Position numbers and translations under genes: made by a program. From contig NZ_CP061008.1 of NCBI RefSeq assembly GCF_014490035.1, forward strand, positions 4,092,001 through 4,156,000: 64,000 nucleotides of DNA, read 5' to 3'. Positions 33,283 through 42,674 of the stretch are shown piece by piece. The DNA comes from Achromobacter xylosoxidans. Lineage in GTDB: Bacteria; Pseudomonadota; Gammaproteobacteria; Burkholderiales; Burkholderiaceae_B. The notes under the pieces are model-generated. The model saw only the letters and a program-made list of their open reading frames with translations. It was not told the origin of the DNA and did no database searches. Position 1 is the stretch's first letter; each line of letters begins with the position of its first letter.

Positions 33283-36200
33283 ATGTATTTCGATTCGCGC
33301 CTCTGGCAGTTGACGGCGGGCCTGCGCGCCGGCATGGCGGGCGGCATCTGCCTGGGCCTGCTGGCCCTGGCCGCCGGCATCGCCCGCTACGTGTTCCTGG
33401 GCCAGCTGCTGGCCCGCGTGTTCGACGGCGCCCCCTGGCAGGACTGGCTCGCCCCCGCGCTGTGGGCCGCCGCCATGGTGCTGCTGCGCGCCTTCCTGGA
33501 CCACTGGCGCACTGTGCAGGCCAACCGCTGCGCCGCCACCGTGCAGCATGCGCTGCGCGCCCGACTTTATGACCGCATCGTGAGCCTGGGCCCGGCCTGG
33601 TTCGCCAACCAGCGCACGGGCGGCGTGATGCTGACGGTGGTCGACGGGGTCGAGCAGTTGCAAGCCTTCTTCGGCCAATACCTGCCGCAAGTCGCGATCG
33701 CCGCCGCGGCGCCCTTCGCCATCTTCGCCGTGATCGCGTTCTGGGACGTGCCCACCGCGCTGGTGTTCCTGGCGGCCGCGCTGTTCGCGCTGTTCGGGCC
33801 GATGGCGGTGCACATGCTGGACCGCCGCGCCAGCCTGGCCCGCAGCAAGTCCCTGAACGATTTCGGCGAGGACTTCCTGGACGCCGTGCAGGGCCTGCCC
33901 ACGCTGAAATCCTATGGCCAGGGCAAGGCCTGGGGCCAGCGGCTGGCGGCCCGCGCCCGCAGCCTGTCGGACAACACCTTCTGGGTGCTGTCGGTCAGCC
34001 TCTTGACGCGCGGCATCAGCGACCTGGGCGTGGCCCTGGGCGCGGCGCTGGCGCTGACGCTGGGCGCCTGGCGCGTGGCCCACGGCGACATGAGCGTGGA
34101 GGCCCTGCTGATCGTGCTGATGGCCGGCACCGAGATCTTCCGCCCGCTGCGCGACCTGCGCTCGGTGCTGCACCGGGGCATGCTGGGCCAGTCGGCCGCC
34201 GCCAGCATCCATGCGTTGACGGACGCGCAGCCGCTGACGCCCGCGCCGGAGGCCGGCGGCAAGACGCCAGGCCGGCTCGCGCCCACCATCGAATTCGACA
34301 ACGTGGCGTTTTCCTACACGCCCGAGCGCCGCGCCCACCAGGGCTTGAGCTTCCGCATCGCGGCGGGCGAACGGGTTGGCGTGGTCGGCCCCAGCGGCGC
34401 CGGCAAGTCCACCATCGTGCGCCTGCTGCTGCGCGAATGCGTGCCCCAGTCCGGCCGCATCCGCATCGGCGGCCATGACGTGAACGAACTCGACACGCAG
34501 GCGCTGCTGTCGCACATCGCGCTGGTGAGCCAGGACATCACGCTGTTCCACGGCACCATCGACGACAACCTGCGGCTGGGCCGCCCCGACGCTACCCACG
34601 AACAGGTGCGCGCCGCCGCCCGCGCCGCCAATATCGACGACTTCATCATGGCGCTGCCCGAGGGCTACGCCACCCGCATCGGCGAGCGCGGCCTGCAGCT
34701 GTCCGGCGGCCAGCGCCAGCGCGTGGCGATCGCCCGCGCGCTACTGCGCGACGCGCCCATCCTGATCCTGGACGAGGCGCTGTCGTCGGTGGACACCGAG
34801 AATGAGGCGCTGATCCAGCAGGCGCTGGACCGCTTGATGGCCGGCCGTACCACGCTGATCCTGGCGCACCGCCTGGCCAGCGTCATCGGCGCCGACCGCT
34901 GCCTGGTGCTGGACCAGGGCCGGGTCGCAGAGGAAGGACCGCACGCGGAACTGATGCGGCAAGGCGGCCTGTACTACCGCCTGATGCACGAACAGGCGGC
35001 CGCGCACCGCAATCCGTCGGCGGGATCCGCCGCCCCGGCCGCCGCCGCCCCTGCGCAGACGACGGACCGCGATGATCCCGCTCAGGAATCTGGCGGACAA
35101 GGCCCGGCCCTGCGCTCGCTGGACGCGGACGCGGTGCAGGTCGGCTGGCGCGCCACGCTCGGCACCCTGCTTTCAGTGGTGCGGCCGTGGCGCGGCACGC
35201 TGACCGCCACGATCCTGCTGGGCGTGGCGCGGGTCGCGGCCTACATCGGCGTGGGCGTGTTCAGCGCGCTGATCGTCGCCGCCATCCGCGACGGCCGCGA
35301 CTATTCGGCCCTGATCGCCGGCCTGCTGGTCGCAGCGCCCCTGGCCGCGCTGTTCCACTGGCTGGAGTCCTGGCTGGCCCACGCCATGGCTTACCAGCTG
35401 CTGGCCGACATGCGGGTCAAGCTCTACGACAAGCTGGAACGCCTGGCGCCGGCCTACCTGTTGCAGCGCCGCTCCGGCGACCTGGTGGCGCTGGCCACCC
35501 AGGACGTGGAAATGGTGGAGTACTTCTACGCCCACACCATCGCTCCCGCCATCGTCTCGGTGCTGGTGCCGCTGTCCGTGCTGGGTTTCCTGGGCGTCTA
35601 CAGCTGGCCGGTGGCGCTGGCGCTGCTGCCCTTCCTGGCCTATGCGCTGGTGTCGCCGGTGCGCGGACGCCGCAAGGTCGACGCGCTGGGCGACAAGGCG
35701 CGCGAGGCGCTGGGCGAGATGAGCGCGCACACCACCGACACCATCCAGGGCCTGGCCGACCTGACCGCCTTCCAGGCCACCGGCCGCCGCCGCGATGAAT
35801 TCCTGCGCGTGGCGGACCGCTACCGCACCCGCCGCCTGGACATCCTGGACGACCTGTCGCGCCAGACCGCGGGCTTTGAAATCGCGATGGGCCTGGGCGG
35901 CCTGGCGGTGGCCGTCGTGGGCGCGCTGCAGGTATCGGCCGGCGCGCTGTCGGCCGGCATGCTGCCCCTGTTGGTGCTGATCGCGCTGGCTACTTTCCTG
36001 CCCGTGTCCGAGATCTCGCAGGTCAGCCGGCAATTGGCGGACACCATCGCCGCCACCCGCCGCCTGCACGTGGTCGCCAACGAACCGGAACCGGTGACGG
36101 ACGGACCGCTGCCGGCCCCCGTCTCCGCCCACGGCCTGTCGCTGGCCTTCGAGCACGTCAGCTTCGCTTATCCGGGCAAGAACGCGGACACCTTGCGCGA

Positions 36201-36894
36201 CCTGAGCTTCAAGGTGCCGGCCGGCGCCACCGTGGCGGTGGTGGGCGCATCGGGCGCGGGCAAGAGCACGGTGGCCAGCCTGCTGCTGCGCTTCTGGGAT
36301 CCGCGCGCGGGACAGGTCAAGCTCGATGGCGTGGACCTGCGCGAACTGCAGCTCGACGGCCTGCGCGAGCGCGTGGCGCTGGTGACGCAGGACACCTATC
36401 TGTTCAACGACACGCTCGAAGGCAACATCCGGCTGGCCCGGCCCGAAGCCAGCCCCGCGGACCTGGCGCGCGCGCTGGAGCAAGCCGCGCTGGCGGACTT
36501 CGTGCGCGCTCTGCCAGAGGGCCTGGCGACGCGCGTGGGTGAACGCGGCATGCAGTTGTCGGGCGGCCAGCGCCAGCGCATCTCGATTGCCCGCGCCTTC
36601 CTGAAGAACGCCCCCGTGCTGATCCTGGACGAAGCCACCTCGCACCTGGACACGCTATCGGAAATGCAGGTACGCGGCGCGCTGGACGTGCTGATGCGCC
36701 ACCGCACCACGCTGGTCATCGCGCACCGCCTGTCGACGATACGCGATGCCGACCTGATCCTGGTGCTGGAACGCGGCACGCTGGCGGAGGCCGGCACGCA
36801 CGACCAGTTGCTCAAGCGGCAAGGGGTCTATGCGCGCCTGGCCAGCCACCAGGGCGGCTACGCCGTCAATAGCGCAACGTCTCTACCGACTTAG
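33283..36894 (+). CDS. Fused double ABC exporter (two membrane-ATPase halves, CydDC-like)
   Basis: A 1203-residue protein made of two complete ABC half-exporters in tandem: membrane domain, ATPase (Walker A GPSGAGKST near residue 370; signature LSGGQRQRVAIARALL; Walker B ILILDEALSS), an Ala/Pro/Gln-rich linker near residues 590-635, then a second membrane domain and ATPase (Walker A GASGAGKST near 988; LSGGQRQRISIARAFL; VLILDEATSHLD). Both ATPase sites look intact. The arrangement resembles a natural fusion of CydD and CydC (thiol/haem exporters), but no cytochrome bd genes are adjacent, so peptide or siderophore export is also possible. Its 3' end overlaps the convergent acylase gene by 29 bases. 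Confidence 0.9.
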   Translation: MYFDSRLWQLTAGLRAGMAGGICLGLLALAAGIARYVFLGQLLARVFDGAPWQDWLAPALWAAAMVLLRAFLDHWRTVQANRCAATVQHALRARLYDRIVSLGPAWFANQRTGGVMLTVVDGVEQLQAFFGQYLPQVAIAAAAPFAIFAVIAFWDVPTALVFLAAALFALFGPMAVHMLDRRASLARSKSLNDFGEDFLDAVQGLPTLKSYGQGKAWGQRLAARARSLSDNTFWVLSVSLLTRGISDLGVALGAALALTLGAWRVAHGDMSVEALLIVLMAGTEIFRPLRDLRSVLHRGMLGQSAAASIHALTDAQPLTPAPEAGGKTPGRLAPTIEFDNVAFSYTPERRAHQGLSFRIAAGERVGVVGPSGAGKSTIVRLLLRECVPQSGRIRIGGHDVNELDTQALLSHIALVSQDITLFHGTIDDNLRLGRPDATHEQVRAAARAANIDDFIMALPEGYATRIGERGLQLSGGQRQRVAIARALLRDAPILILDEALSSVDTENEALIQQALDRLMAGRTTLILAHRLASVIGADRCLVLDQGRVAEEGPHAELMRQGGLYYRLMHEQAAAHRNPSAGSAAPAAAAPAQTTDRDDPAQESGGQGPALRSLDADAVQVGWRATLGTLLSVVRPWRGTLTATILLGVARVAAYIGVGVFSALIVAAIRDGRDYSALIAGLLVAAPLAALFHWLESWLAHAMAYQLLADMRVKLYDKLERLAPAYLLQRRSGDLVALATQDVEMVEYFYAHTIAPAIVSVLVPLSVLGFLGVYSWPVALALLPFLAYALVSPVRGRRKVDALGDKAREALGEMSAHTTDTIQGLADLTAFQATGRRRDEFLRVADRYRTRRLDILDDLSRQTAGFEIAMGLGGLAVAVVGALQVSAGALSAGMLPLLVLIALATFLPVSEISQVSRQLADTIAATRRLHVVANEPEPVTDGPLPAPVSAHGLSLAFEHVSFAYPGKNADTLRDLSFKVPAGATVAVVGASGAGKSTVASLLLRFWDPRAGQVKLDGVDLRELQLDGLRERVALVTQDTYLFNDTLEGNIRLARPEASPADLARALEQAALADFVRALPEGLATRVGERGMQLSGGQRQRISIARAFLKNAPVLILDEATSHLDTLSEMQVRGALDVLMRHRTTLVIAHRLSTIRDADLILVLERGTLAEAGTHDQLLKRQGVYARLASHQGGYAVNSATSLPT

Positions 36895-39448
36895 CGTTGG
36901 CGCGCACTTCCGCGTCCGTGAACCAGACCCGCTTGTTGCCGAAGCTGGTGTACAGGTCGAACTGGTCGCGGGTGTGGGCCGACGGCGTGCCGTCCGGGGC
37001 GACGAAACCGCTCTGCCCCGGCGCCACCACGTCGACCGCGCGCACGCCCTGGCCGTCGAACACCGTCATGTTGTTCTCGGTGCCGCGGTTCTGCGTGGCC
37101 GGGAAGCTCAACACCGCCTTGTCGTCCGCCTGCGGCACGCCCAGGAAGTTCTTGGGCGCGAACACCATGGGCGGCGCGGGTATGCGCCAGCTTGCCGGAT
37201 CCTGGCCGTAGGCCTTCTGCAACGCCGCCAGCGCATCATCCAGCGCGGCCAGGCTCACGTCCTGCGGCCGTTGGCCGTTGAAGAAGTCGTACTTCTGCGG
37301 CACGCCCGAATCGCGGCCGGCCAGCGCGTTGAACAGCGCCTTCACCCCCACCGTCAGGTTGACCGATCCCGTGGCGGGTGCCGCCTGCGTCGGATAGCCG
37401 GTGGCGCTGTACCACTTGAAGAAGTCCGCGGGCATCTCGTCGGCCAGCGTGCGCTTGAGCATGGCGCGCAGCCAGGCGTCCATCACGGCAGGCCCCGCGT
37501 TGTCGTAATAGCCGGCCTGCTTGTCGCTCGTGCCCATGCCGTCCCAGGACGCCAGCCCCGCAACCAGCCTGGCTCGCGCATCGTCCGCCGGCAGCCCCTG
37601 CACCGCCTGCTGCAGGAACGGCAGGAAGTGGCGCCGGTTCACGTCGGCATAGCTGGTGGTGCGGATCAGGTCCCACATTTGCTGCGCGCTGACCTTGCCG
37701 CCATTGGCCGTCATGGCTTTCAGGCGGGTCTCGATCTCGGCGTAGCGGTCGGCCTGGCCCCACACGATGGCGAACAGGTCGGTGGACGGATAGCCGCGCA
37801 TAGGCTGGTTGTTCCAGTTGGCGATGAAGCCTTGGCGCGGGTTGTAGACCTGAGGATTGGACGAGAACGGCAGCATGCCGTCCCAGTCCATCTCGCCCGT
37901 GCCCGGCACGGGCAGGCGCGGATCGTGGCCCGGACGGCGCTTGGGATAGAAGCCCGTGTGCGCGTAGCCGATATTGCCCTTGTCGTCGGCGTAGTACCAA
38001 TTGATGGTCAGCGCATGGCGCGCCGCCTGCTGCTTCCACTGGTCCCAATTGCGCGACTGCGCCTTGTGGGTCCAGGCCATCAGCGATTGCAGCTCAAAGC
38101 CTTCCCAGGCGCGCGCCTTGGCATAGGCCACGTGCTGCTTGTCATCGAACTTGGTGACGATGCCGTGCACCGTGCGGTACACGTCCATCACCACCGGCTG
38201 CCCATCCTTGACCTCGATGAGCTCGGTGCGCTTTTCCATCGTCTTCCAGACGCCGTCGTGGAAGTAGCGCGTGCGGTCGTTCGGATCGAGTTTTTCGGCG
38301 TAGATGTCCACGTCGTCGCCAAAGCCCGCGGTCGAGCCCCAGGTCACGTGCGCGTTGTGGCCGAACAGGATGCTGGGATAGGCGAACGGCGTGTTGCCAA
38401 CCACGTCGAAGCCCGCGCCATGCAAGCCGATGCCGTAGGTGTAGGCGGGATTCCACCAGCCGAACTGCGGCCCGTTCAGCAGGATGGAACGGGCGTCCTT
38501 GGCATGGTCGCGGCCCACGATCCACATATTGCTGGTGGTCGGAAAACCGGCGATGCCGGGCTGCCCCGATTCCGCGAACTGCGCCAGCAGGCGCGCCGAC
38601 GCGGCCGCGGGCGCCTCGTCCAGCACGCCGCGCGTCTGCGGATCGCGCGCCACGCGTTCCAGCATGGGCGGCGTGCCGTCGTAGCGCGGCAGCGCATAGG
38701 ACAGCCTGGCGGAGGGTTTGGCGCCATCGGGCCGGTACACGCCCTCTTCCTCGGGCACGGTGGTCGGCGCGCGGCTGTCGGTCATCCAGCGCAGCTGATT
38801 GAAGATCTGCATGGCGCGCTCGTCGCCATGCCGGTCCTTCAGGGCGGTCAGCAGCGCCAGGTTGTCGATCTCGCTATTGGCATCGGAGAAGCGGTTGGCC
38901 ATCGTGCCCACGAACACCATCGCCACGTCATAGGCCGTCCAGTCCGCGGGCTGGAAGCGCAGATCGTTGAACTCCTTGGGCATCAGGCTGCCGGGCTTGG
39001 CGCGCACCCGCGCGATCCAGGCGTTCATGCCGGCCGCATAGCCGTCCAGGATCTGGCGCTCGGATGCCGGCAGCGCGGCCAGTTGGCGCTGGATGCGCTC
39101 CGGCGAGAAATTGCCGCGGATGGATTTGTCGAACCCCACCATGGACTGGCCCAACACCTCGGCCACGCGGCCCTGGGTACTGCGCCGCGCCATTTCCATC
39201 TGGAAGAGGCGGTCCTGCGCCACCGCATAGCCATAGCCGTAGAAAATGCCGTACACGGTGTTGGCGTAGACGTGCGGCATGCCATAGCCGTCGCGCCGTA
39301 TCGTGACCTGGCCGCTAGCCGCGCCCGCCGGGCGCATCGCGGCCTGGGACTGCTTCTGCGCGTTCTGCTGGACTTCCTGGGCCTGGGCTTGAGCGCCCAT
39401 GGCCGCGCAGGCCGCCAGGATGGCGGCCGACAACAAGTGCTGCTTCAT
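36866..39448 (-). CDS. pac: Penicillin G acylase (penicillin amidase), periplasmic
   Basis: An 860-residue Ntn-hydrolase precursor. A signal peptide (AAILAACAAMGAQAQA) is followed by the alpha chain (QVTIRRDGYGMPHVYANTVY), a spacer, and the beta chain beginning at Ser306 in TTSNMWIVGRDHAKDA. After self-cleavage this Ser is the N-terminal nucleophile. NGPQFGWWNPAYTYGIGLHG, FGHNAHVTWGSTAGFGDD and IANWNNQP with a following QADRYAEIE match the classical Escherichia/Kluyvera/Achromobacter penicillin G acylases closely, including the catalytic Asn and the substrate-binding Arg positions. It hydrolyses phenylacetylated amides; the natural role is probably scavenging aromatic amides. A LysR gene is divergent. 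Confidence 0.95.
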   Translation of the reverse strand: MKQHLLSAAILAACAAMGAQAQAQEVQQNAQKQSQAAMRPAGAASGQVTIRRDGYGMPHVYANTVYGIFYGYGYAVAQDRLFQMEMARRSTQGRVAEVLGQSMVGFDKSIRGNFSPERIQRQLAALPASERQILDGYAAGMNAWIARVRAKPGSLMPKEFNDLRFQPADWTAYDVAMVFVGTMANRFSDANSEIDNLALLTALKDRHGDERAMQIFNQLRWMTDSRAPTTVPEEEGVYRPDGAKPSARLSYALPRYDGTPPMLERVARDPQTRGVLDEAPAAASARLLAQFAESGQPGIAGFPTTSNMWIVGRDHAKDARSILLNGPQFGWWNPAYTYGIGLHGAGFDVVGNTPFAYPSILFGHNAHVTWGSTAGFGDDVDIYAEKLDPNDRTRYFHDGVWKTMEKRTELIEVKDGQPVVMDVYRTVHGIVTKFDDKQHVAYAKARAWEGFELQSLMAWTHKAQSRNWDQWKQQAARHALTINWYYADDKGNIGYAHTGFYPKRRPGHDPRLPVPGTGEMDWDGMLPFSSNPQVYNPRQGFIANWNNQPMRGYPSTDLFAIVWGQADRYAEIETRLKAMTANGGKVSAQQMWDLIRTTSYADVNRRHFLPFLQQAVQGLPADDARARLVAGLASWDGMGTSDKQAGYYDNAGPAVMDAWLRAMLKRTLADEMPADFFKWYSATGYPTQAAPATGSVNLTVGVKALFNALAGRDSGVPQKYDFFNGQRPQDVSLAALDDALAALQKAYGQDPASWRIPAPPMVFAPKNFLGVPQADDKAVLSFPATQNRGTENNMTVFDGQGVRAVDVVAPGQSGFVAPDGTPSAHTRDQFDLYTSFGNKRVWFTDAEVRANAKSVETLRY

Positions 39449-39601
39449 TCGAATCTGTCTCCGTATTTGACGAGCCGCGCCGCGGTGCGAGTCCCGGACG
39501 CGGTGTGCGGCGCCTCTGCGGGCGCCGTCTGCGGACCATGATACGAACAGCTTATCTATAATTCCAATGCATTTATTTCATAGTATTTATGCGGTCTGAG
39601 C

Positions 39602-40531
39602 ATGGATTTTCAGAAACTCAAACACCTGCTGGCGGTGGTCGAACACGGCACTTACTCGCGCGCCGCAGAGGCGGTCAATCTGTCGCAACCAGCGCTCAGC
39701 CGCAGCATACAGGCGCTCGAAGCCGAACTGGGCCTGCCCTTGCTCGACCGCGGCACCCGCCGCGTGCGCCTCACGCCCTACGGCGCCTGCGTGGCCGAAC
39801 GCGCGCGCCGCATGCGCTTCGAGGAAGCCGAGCTGCAGCGCGAACTGAAAACCCTGCACAGCGGCGAATCGGGCACGCTGTCCATCGGGCTGAGCCCGGC
39901 GCCCGCGTCCCTGCTGCTGTCGCCCTTCCTGGCCCACATGGCCGAGCGCCATCCCCAGGTGCGCGTGGGCGTCGAACTGGGCGCCACCGCCGCCTTGCTG
40001 GAAATGCTGCGCGACGAACGCATCGACGCCATGGTCTGCGACGCCCGCATGCTGTATGACGCGGCCGACCTGGAAACCCGCGCCCTGCCTGCGCTGCGCG
40101 CGGGCCTGGTCTGCCGCAAGGGCCATCCCATCCTCGCCCACAAGCGGCCAGGCATAGAACAAATCCGCCAATACCCCGTGGCATCCACCACTCTCAGCCC
40201 GGAAGTCTCGCTGCGGCTGGCGGAAACCCTGGGGCCAGGCGGCGCGCCGGAACAAATGGTCACGCACCGCTGCGAGAATCTGGACGCGCTGGTGGAATTG
40301 GCGCTGCGCACGGACGCCTTGCTATTGGGCGTGATCTGCGTCACGCGCCAGCAGCAGGAAGCCGGCCTGCTGGTCGAAGTGCCGATCCCGTCCGACCCGC
40401 AGCGCCAGGGACACTACGCGCTGGCCCGGCTGGCAGGGCGCACGCCGTTGACGGCGCAGGATGCGTTGTATGAGTTCACCCGGGAATGCTGGGACGGATT
40501 CTTGGCGCCTATCGGCGCGTCGCCAGCCTGA
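39602..40531 (+). CDS. LysR-family regulator divergent from pac
   Basis: A 309-residue LysR regulator: LKHLLAVVEHGTYSRAAEAV, NLSQPALSRSIQALEAELGL and an effector domain with LSIGLSPAPASLLLSPFLAH. The 153-base AT-rich gap to pac, rich in TTAT/ATA half-sites, probably carries promoters for both. Control of the acylase, perhaps by phenylacetate or another aromatic acid, is inferred. Its end overlaps the convergent MFS gene by 23 bases. Confidence 0.9.
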   Translation: MDFQKLKHLLAVVEHGTYSRAAEAVNLSQPALSRSIQALEAELGLPLLDRGTRRVRLTPYGACVAERARRMRFEEAELQRELKTLHSGESGTLSIGLSPAPASLLLSPFLAHMAERHPQVRVGVELGATAALLEMLRDERIDAMVCDARMLYDAADLETRALPALRAGLVCRKGHPILAHKRPGIEQIRQYPVASTTLSPEVSLRLAETLGPGGAPEQMVTHRCENLDALVELALRTDALLLGVICVTRQQQEAGLLVEVPIPSDPQRQGHYALARLAGRTPLTAQDALYEFTRECWDGFLAPIGASPA

Positions 40532-41936
40532 AAAGGACGAGGCTGAGCAGCGCGGCGGCAATGTTGTAAAGCATGGCCGCCGCCAGCGCCCGCCCATGGA
40601 CCGATGCGCCATCGCCGGCGGACAGGCTTCCCGCGGCCTCGAGCATTGTGAAGATAACGCCGCCCACCACCGCCACGCCGGTGGAAGTCCCCACGACTTG
40701 CAAGGTGCTGAGCATGCCGGAAGCCATGCCGGCCTGCTCCTCCTGCACCGAACCCAGAATGGCGTTGAATGCCAGCGGGATCACCAGCCCTTGCCCTGCG
40801 CCATTCAGCACCAGCGAGGCCACCAGCAGCGCCAGGTTCTGGGGCTGCATCGCGGCGGTAACCGCAGACAGCGCCAAGCCCACGGTGAAGACCAGCACAC
40901 CGAACAGCAGCGCCCCGCGTCCATGGCGGGCGGCCAGTTTCGGACCGGCAAGCGACGCGCCAAAGAACGCCAACGCCGAAGGCGTGAACACGGCGCCCGC
41001 CGCCAGCGGCGCGAATCCGAGCCCGAACTGCAACAGCAGCGTCAACGCGAAGAAGAACGAACTGATGGCTGAAAAAAAGAAGAACACCGCGCCTATGCCA
41101 GCCACGAATGGCCGGTTGGCAAACAGCGCCATATCCAGCACAGGCACGCCACCGCGCCGGGCCAGCGTTTTCTCATAGCGGACGAAATACGCCAGCACGC
41201 CCAACGCCAGCACAGGCCCGGCAAGCGACCACCAGGGCCAGCCATGCTCTCGTCCCTCCATGACAGGCACCAGGATCAGGGCCAGCCCGGCAGCGCCCGC
41301 AAGCGCGCCGCGCAGGTCCACCCGCGTCGGAACCGGCGCGCGCCATTCGGGAAGCGCCCGGCGCCCCGCGAGCAACGCGGCAATGCCTATCGGCACGTTG
41401 ATGAGAAACACCAGCCGCCACCCCAGATCCAGCGGATTCAGCGTGATGAGCATGCCGCCCAGCAGCTGCGAGATGCTTGCGGCCACGCCCTGCACCGCGC
41501 CCATGATGCCGAACGCGCGCCTGCGCGCCTCGCCCTCGAACACCACCCTGATCGAAGCCAGCACCTGCGGCATCAGCACGCCCGCCCCCACCCCCTGCAA
41601 GGCGCGCGCCAGGATGAGCTGCCACGGCGTGACCGCCACCCCGCATAGCGCCGAAGCCACGGTGAACAGCCCCATGCCGGCCAGGAACAAGCGCCGCCGC
41701 CCGAACAGATCGCCCAAACGCGCGCCATTGATCAGGCACAGGCCATAAGCCAATGCGTAAGCCACCACGATCAGCTGCAGATCGGTATCGGATGCCGACA
41801 AGCCGCTCTGGATGCTGGGCAACGCGACATTGACGATGAAGAGATCCAGGATCGTCACGAAGTTGCCCGTCAACAGCACCGCGAGGGCGCGCCAGGGGCG
41901 GTTCTTTTCAGCTTGCAGCGTGGATTCAGGGTTCAT
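40509..41936 (-). CDS. MFS drug exporter, DHA2 (EmrB/QacA) family
   Basis: A 475-residue permease with 14 predicted helices and the DHA2 signatures LDLFIVNVALPSIQ, GDLFGRRRLFLAGM and GWRLVFLINVPIGI. Members export drugs, dyes or fatty acids by proton antiport. No membrane-fusion (EmrA) gene is adjacent. It is divergent from a TetR regulator across a palindromic site, the usual arrangement for an inducible efflux pump. Confidence 0.92.
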   Translation of the reverse strand: MNPESTLQAEKNRPWRALAVLLTGNFVTILDLFIVNVALPSIQSGLSASDTDLQLIVVAYALAYGLCLINGARLGDLFGRRRLFLAGMGLFTVASALCGVAVTPWQLILARALQGVGAGVLMPQVLASIRVVFEGEARRRAFGIMGAVQGVAASISQLLGGMLITLNPLDLGWRLVFLINVPIGIAALLAGRRALPEWRAPVPTRVDLRGALAGAAGLALILVPVMEGREHGWPWWSLAGPVLALGVLAYFVRYEKTLARRGGVPVLDMALFANRPFVAGIGAVFFFFSAISSFFFALTLLLQFGLGFAPLAAGAVFTPSALAFFGASLAGPKLAARHGRGALLFGVLVFTVGLALSAVTAAMQPQNLALLVASLVLNGAGQGLVIPLAFNAILGSVQEEQAGMASGMLSTLQVVGTSTGVAVVGGVIFTMLEAAGSLSAGDGASVHGRALAAAMLYNIAAALLSLVLFRLATRR

Positions 41937-41954
41937 TCTTTACATTTATATATG

Positions 41955-41964
41955 TACGATCGTA
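41955..41964. promoter_or_regulatory. Palindrome, candidate TetR operator
   Basis: TACGATCGTA is a perfect palindrome in the 47-base gap between the DHA2 exporter and TetR genes, with a further TATCGT half-site at about 41972. It is well placed for TetR repression of both genes. Confidence 0.5.
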
Positions 41965-41983
41965 TTTATAGTATCGTGAAAGA

Positions 41984-42643
41984 ATGAAACCCGCGCAAGC
42001 AGAAAAACAAGGTCCGATGAACCCGTTGCCCCCCTCTCCCCCAACCGATGGCCGCCGCCTGCGCGGCGAGCGCGCGCGCACCCGCGTGCTGGACGAAGCC
42101 GTAAAGCTCCTCTCCGTCGAAGGACTGGACGGCCTCACCTTCGGCCAGGTGGCCGACATGGCCGAAGTGGGGAAAAGCAATCTTCAGGTTCTGTTCGGCG
42201 ACAAGGAAAACCTGCAACTGGCGGCCTTGGCCCATGCGATAGGCCTGTACCAGACCCAGGTCGTCGAACCGGCCATGCGCAAGCGCACGCCGCTGACGCG
42301 GCTGCGCGCCCTGATGACCGGCTGGTTCGACTTCGTGGAAACCCGCCAGCTGCCGGGCGGCTGCGTCATCACTGCGGTAAGCAGCGAGTATCGTGCGCGT
42401 CCCGGCCCCCTGCGCGACGCCATCCAGCAATACCGCGAGGCAGGACGCGCGCGTCTTCACGAATTGATCCGCGAAGCCCGGGCGCAAGGGCAAATCGCGG
42501 CCGACGCCGACGAGGCGAAACTGGTCATGGAGCTGCTGGCCTACCAGGCATACGCCAACGTCGCCGCGTCGATGGACGACCATGCGGAGTTCGGCCGCGC
42601 CAAGGCAGCCGCCATGGAAGTGCTTGCAAAAGCGGCTCGCTGA
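41984..42643 (+). CDS. TetR-family regulator of the DHA2 exporter
   Basis: A 219-residue regulator. RTRVLDEAVKLLSVEGLDGL, TFGQVADMAEVGKSNLQVLF and GDKENL form the TetR helix-turn-helix, and a C-terminal domain of the TetR_C type includes GGCVITAVSSEY. The start at 41984 has little ribosome-site support; an ATG at 42017 (MNPLPPS, AAGG four bases before) would shorten the tail and may be the true start. Divergent from the exporter. Confidence 0.88.
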   Translation: MKPAQAEKQGPMNPLPPSPPTDGRRLRGERARTRVLDEAVKLLSVEGLDGLTFGQVADMAEVGKSNLQVLFGDKENLQLAALAHAIGLYQTQVVEPAMRKRTPLTRLRALMTGWFDFVETRQLPGGCVITAVSSEYRARPGPLRDAIQQYREAGRARLHELIREARAQGQIAADADEAKLVMELLAYQAYANVAASMDDHAEFGRAKAAAMEVLAKAAR

Positions 42644-42674
42644 CAACCGCGAACCAGGCTCCCGATCGGCCCGC

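Noticed and set aside
36830..39541. A 903-residue plus-strand frame opposite the penicillin acylase gene
   Set aside because: It mirrors the acylase gene. The translation is His/Arg/Gly-rich low complexity with no domain, while the minus strand has perfect family motifs. GC-rich DNA commonly keeps such antisense frames open.
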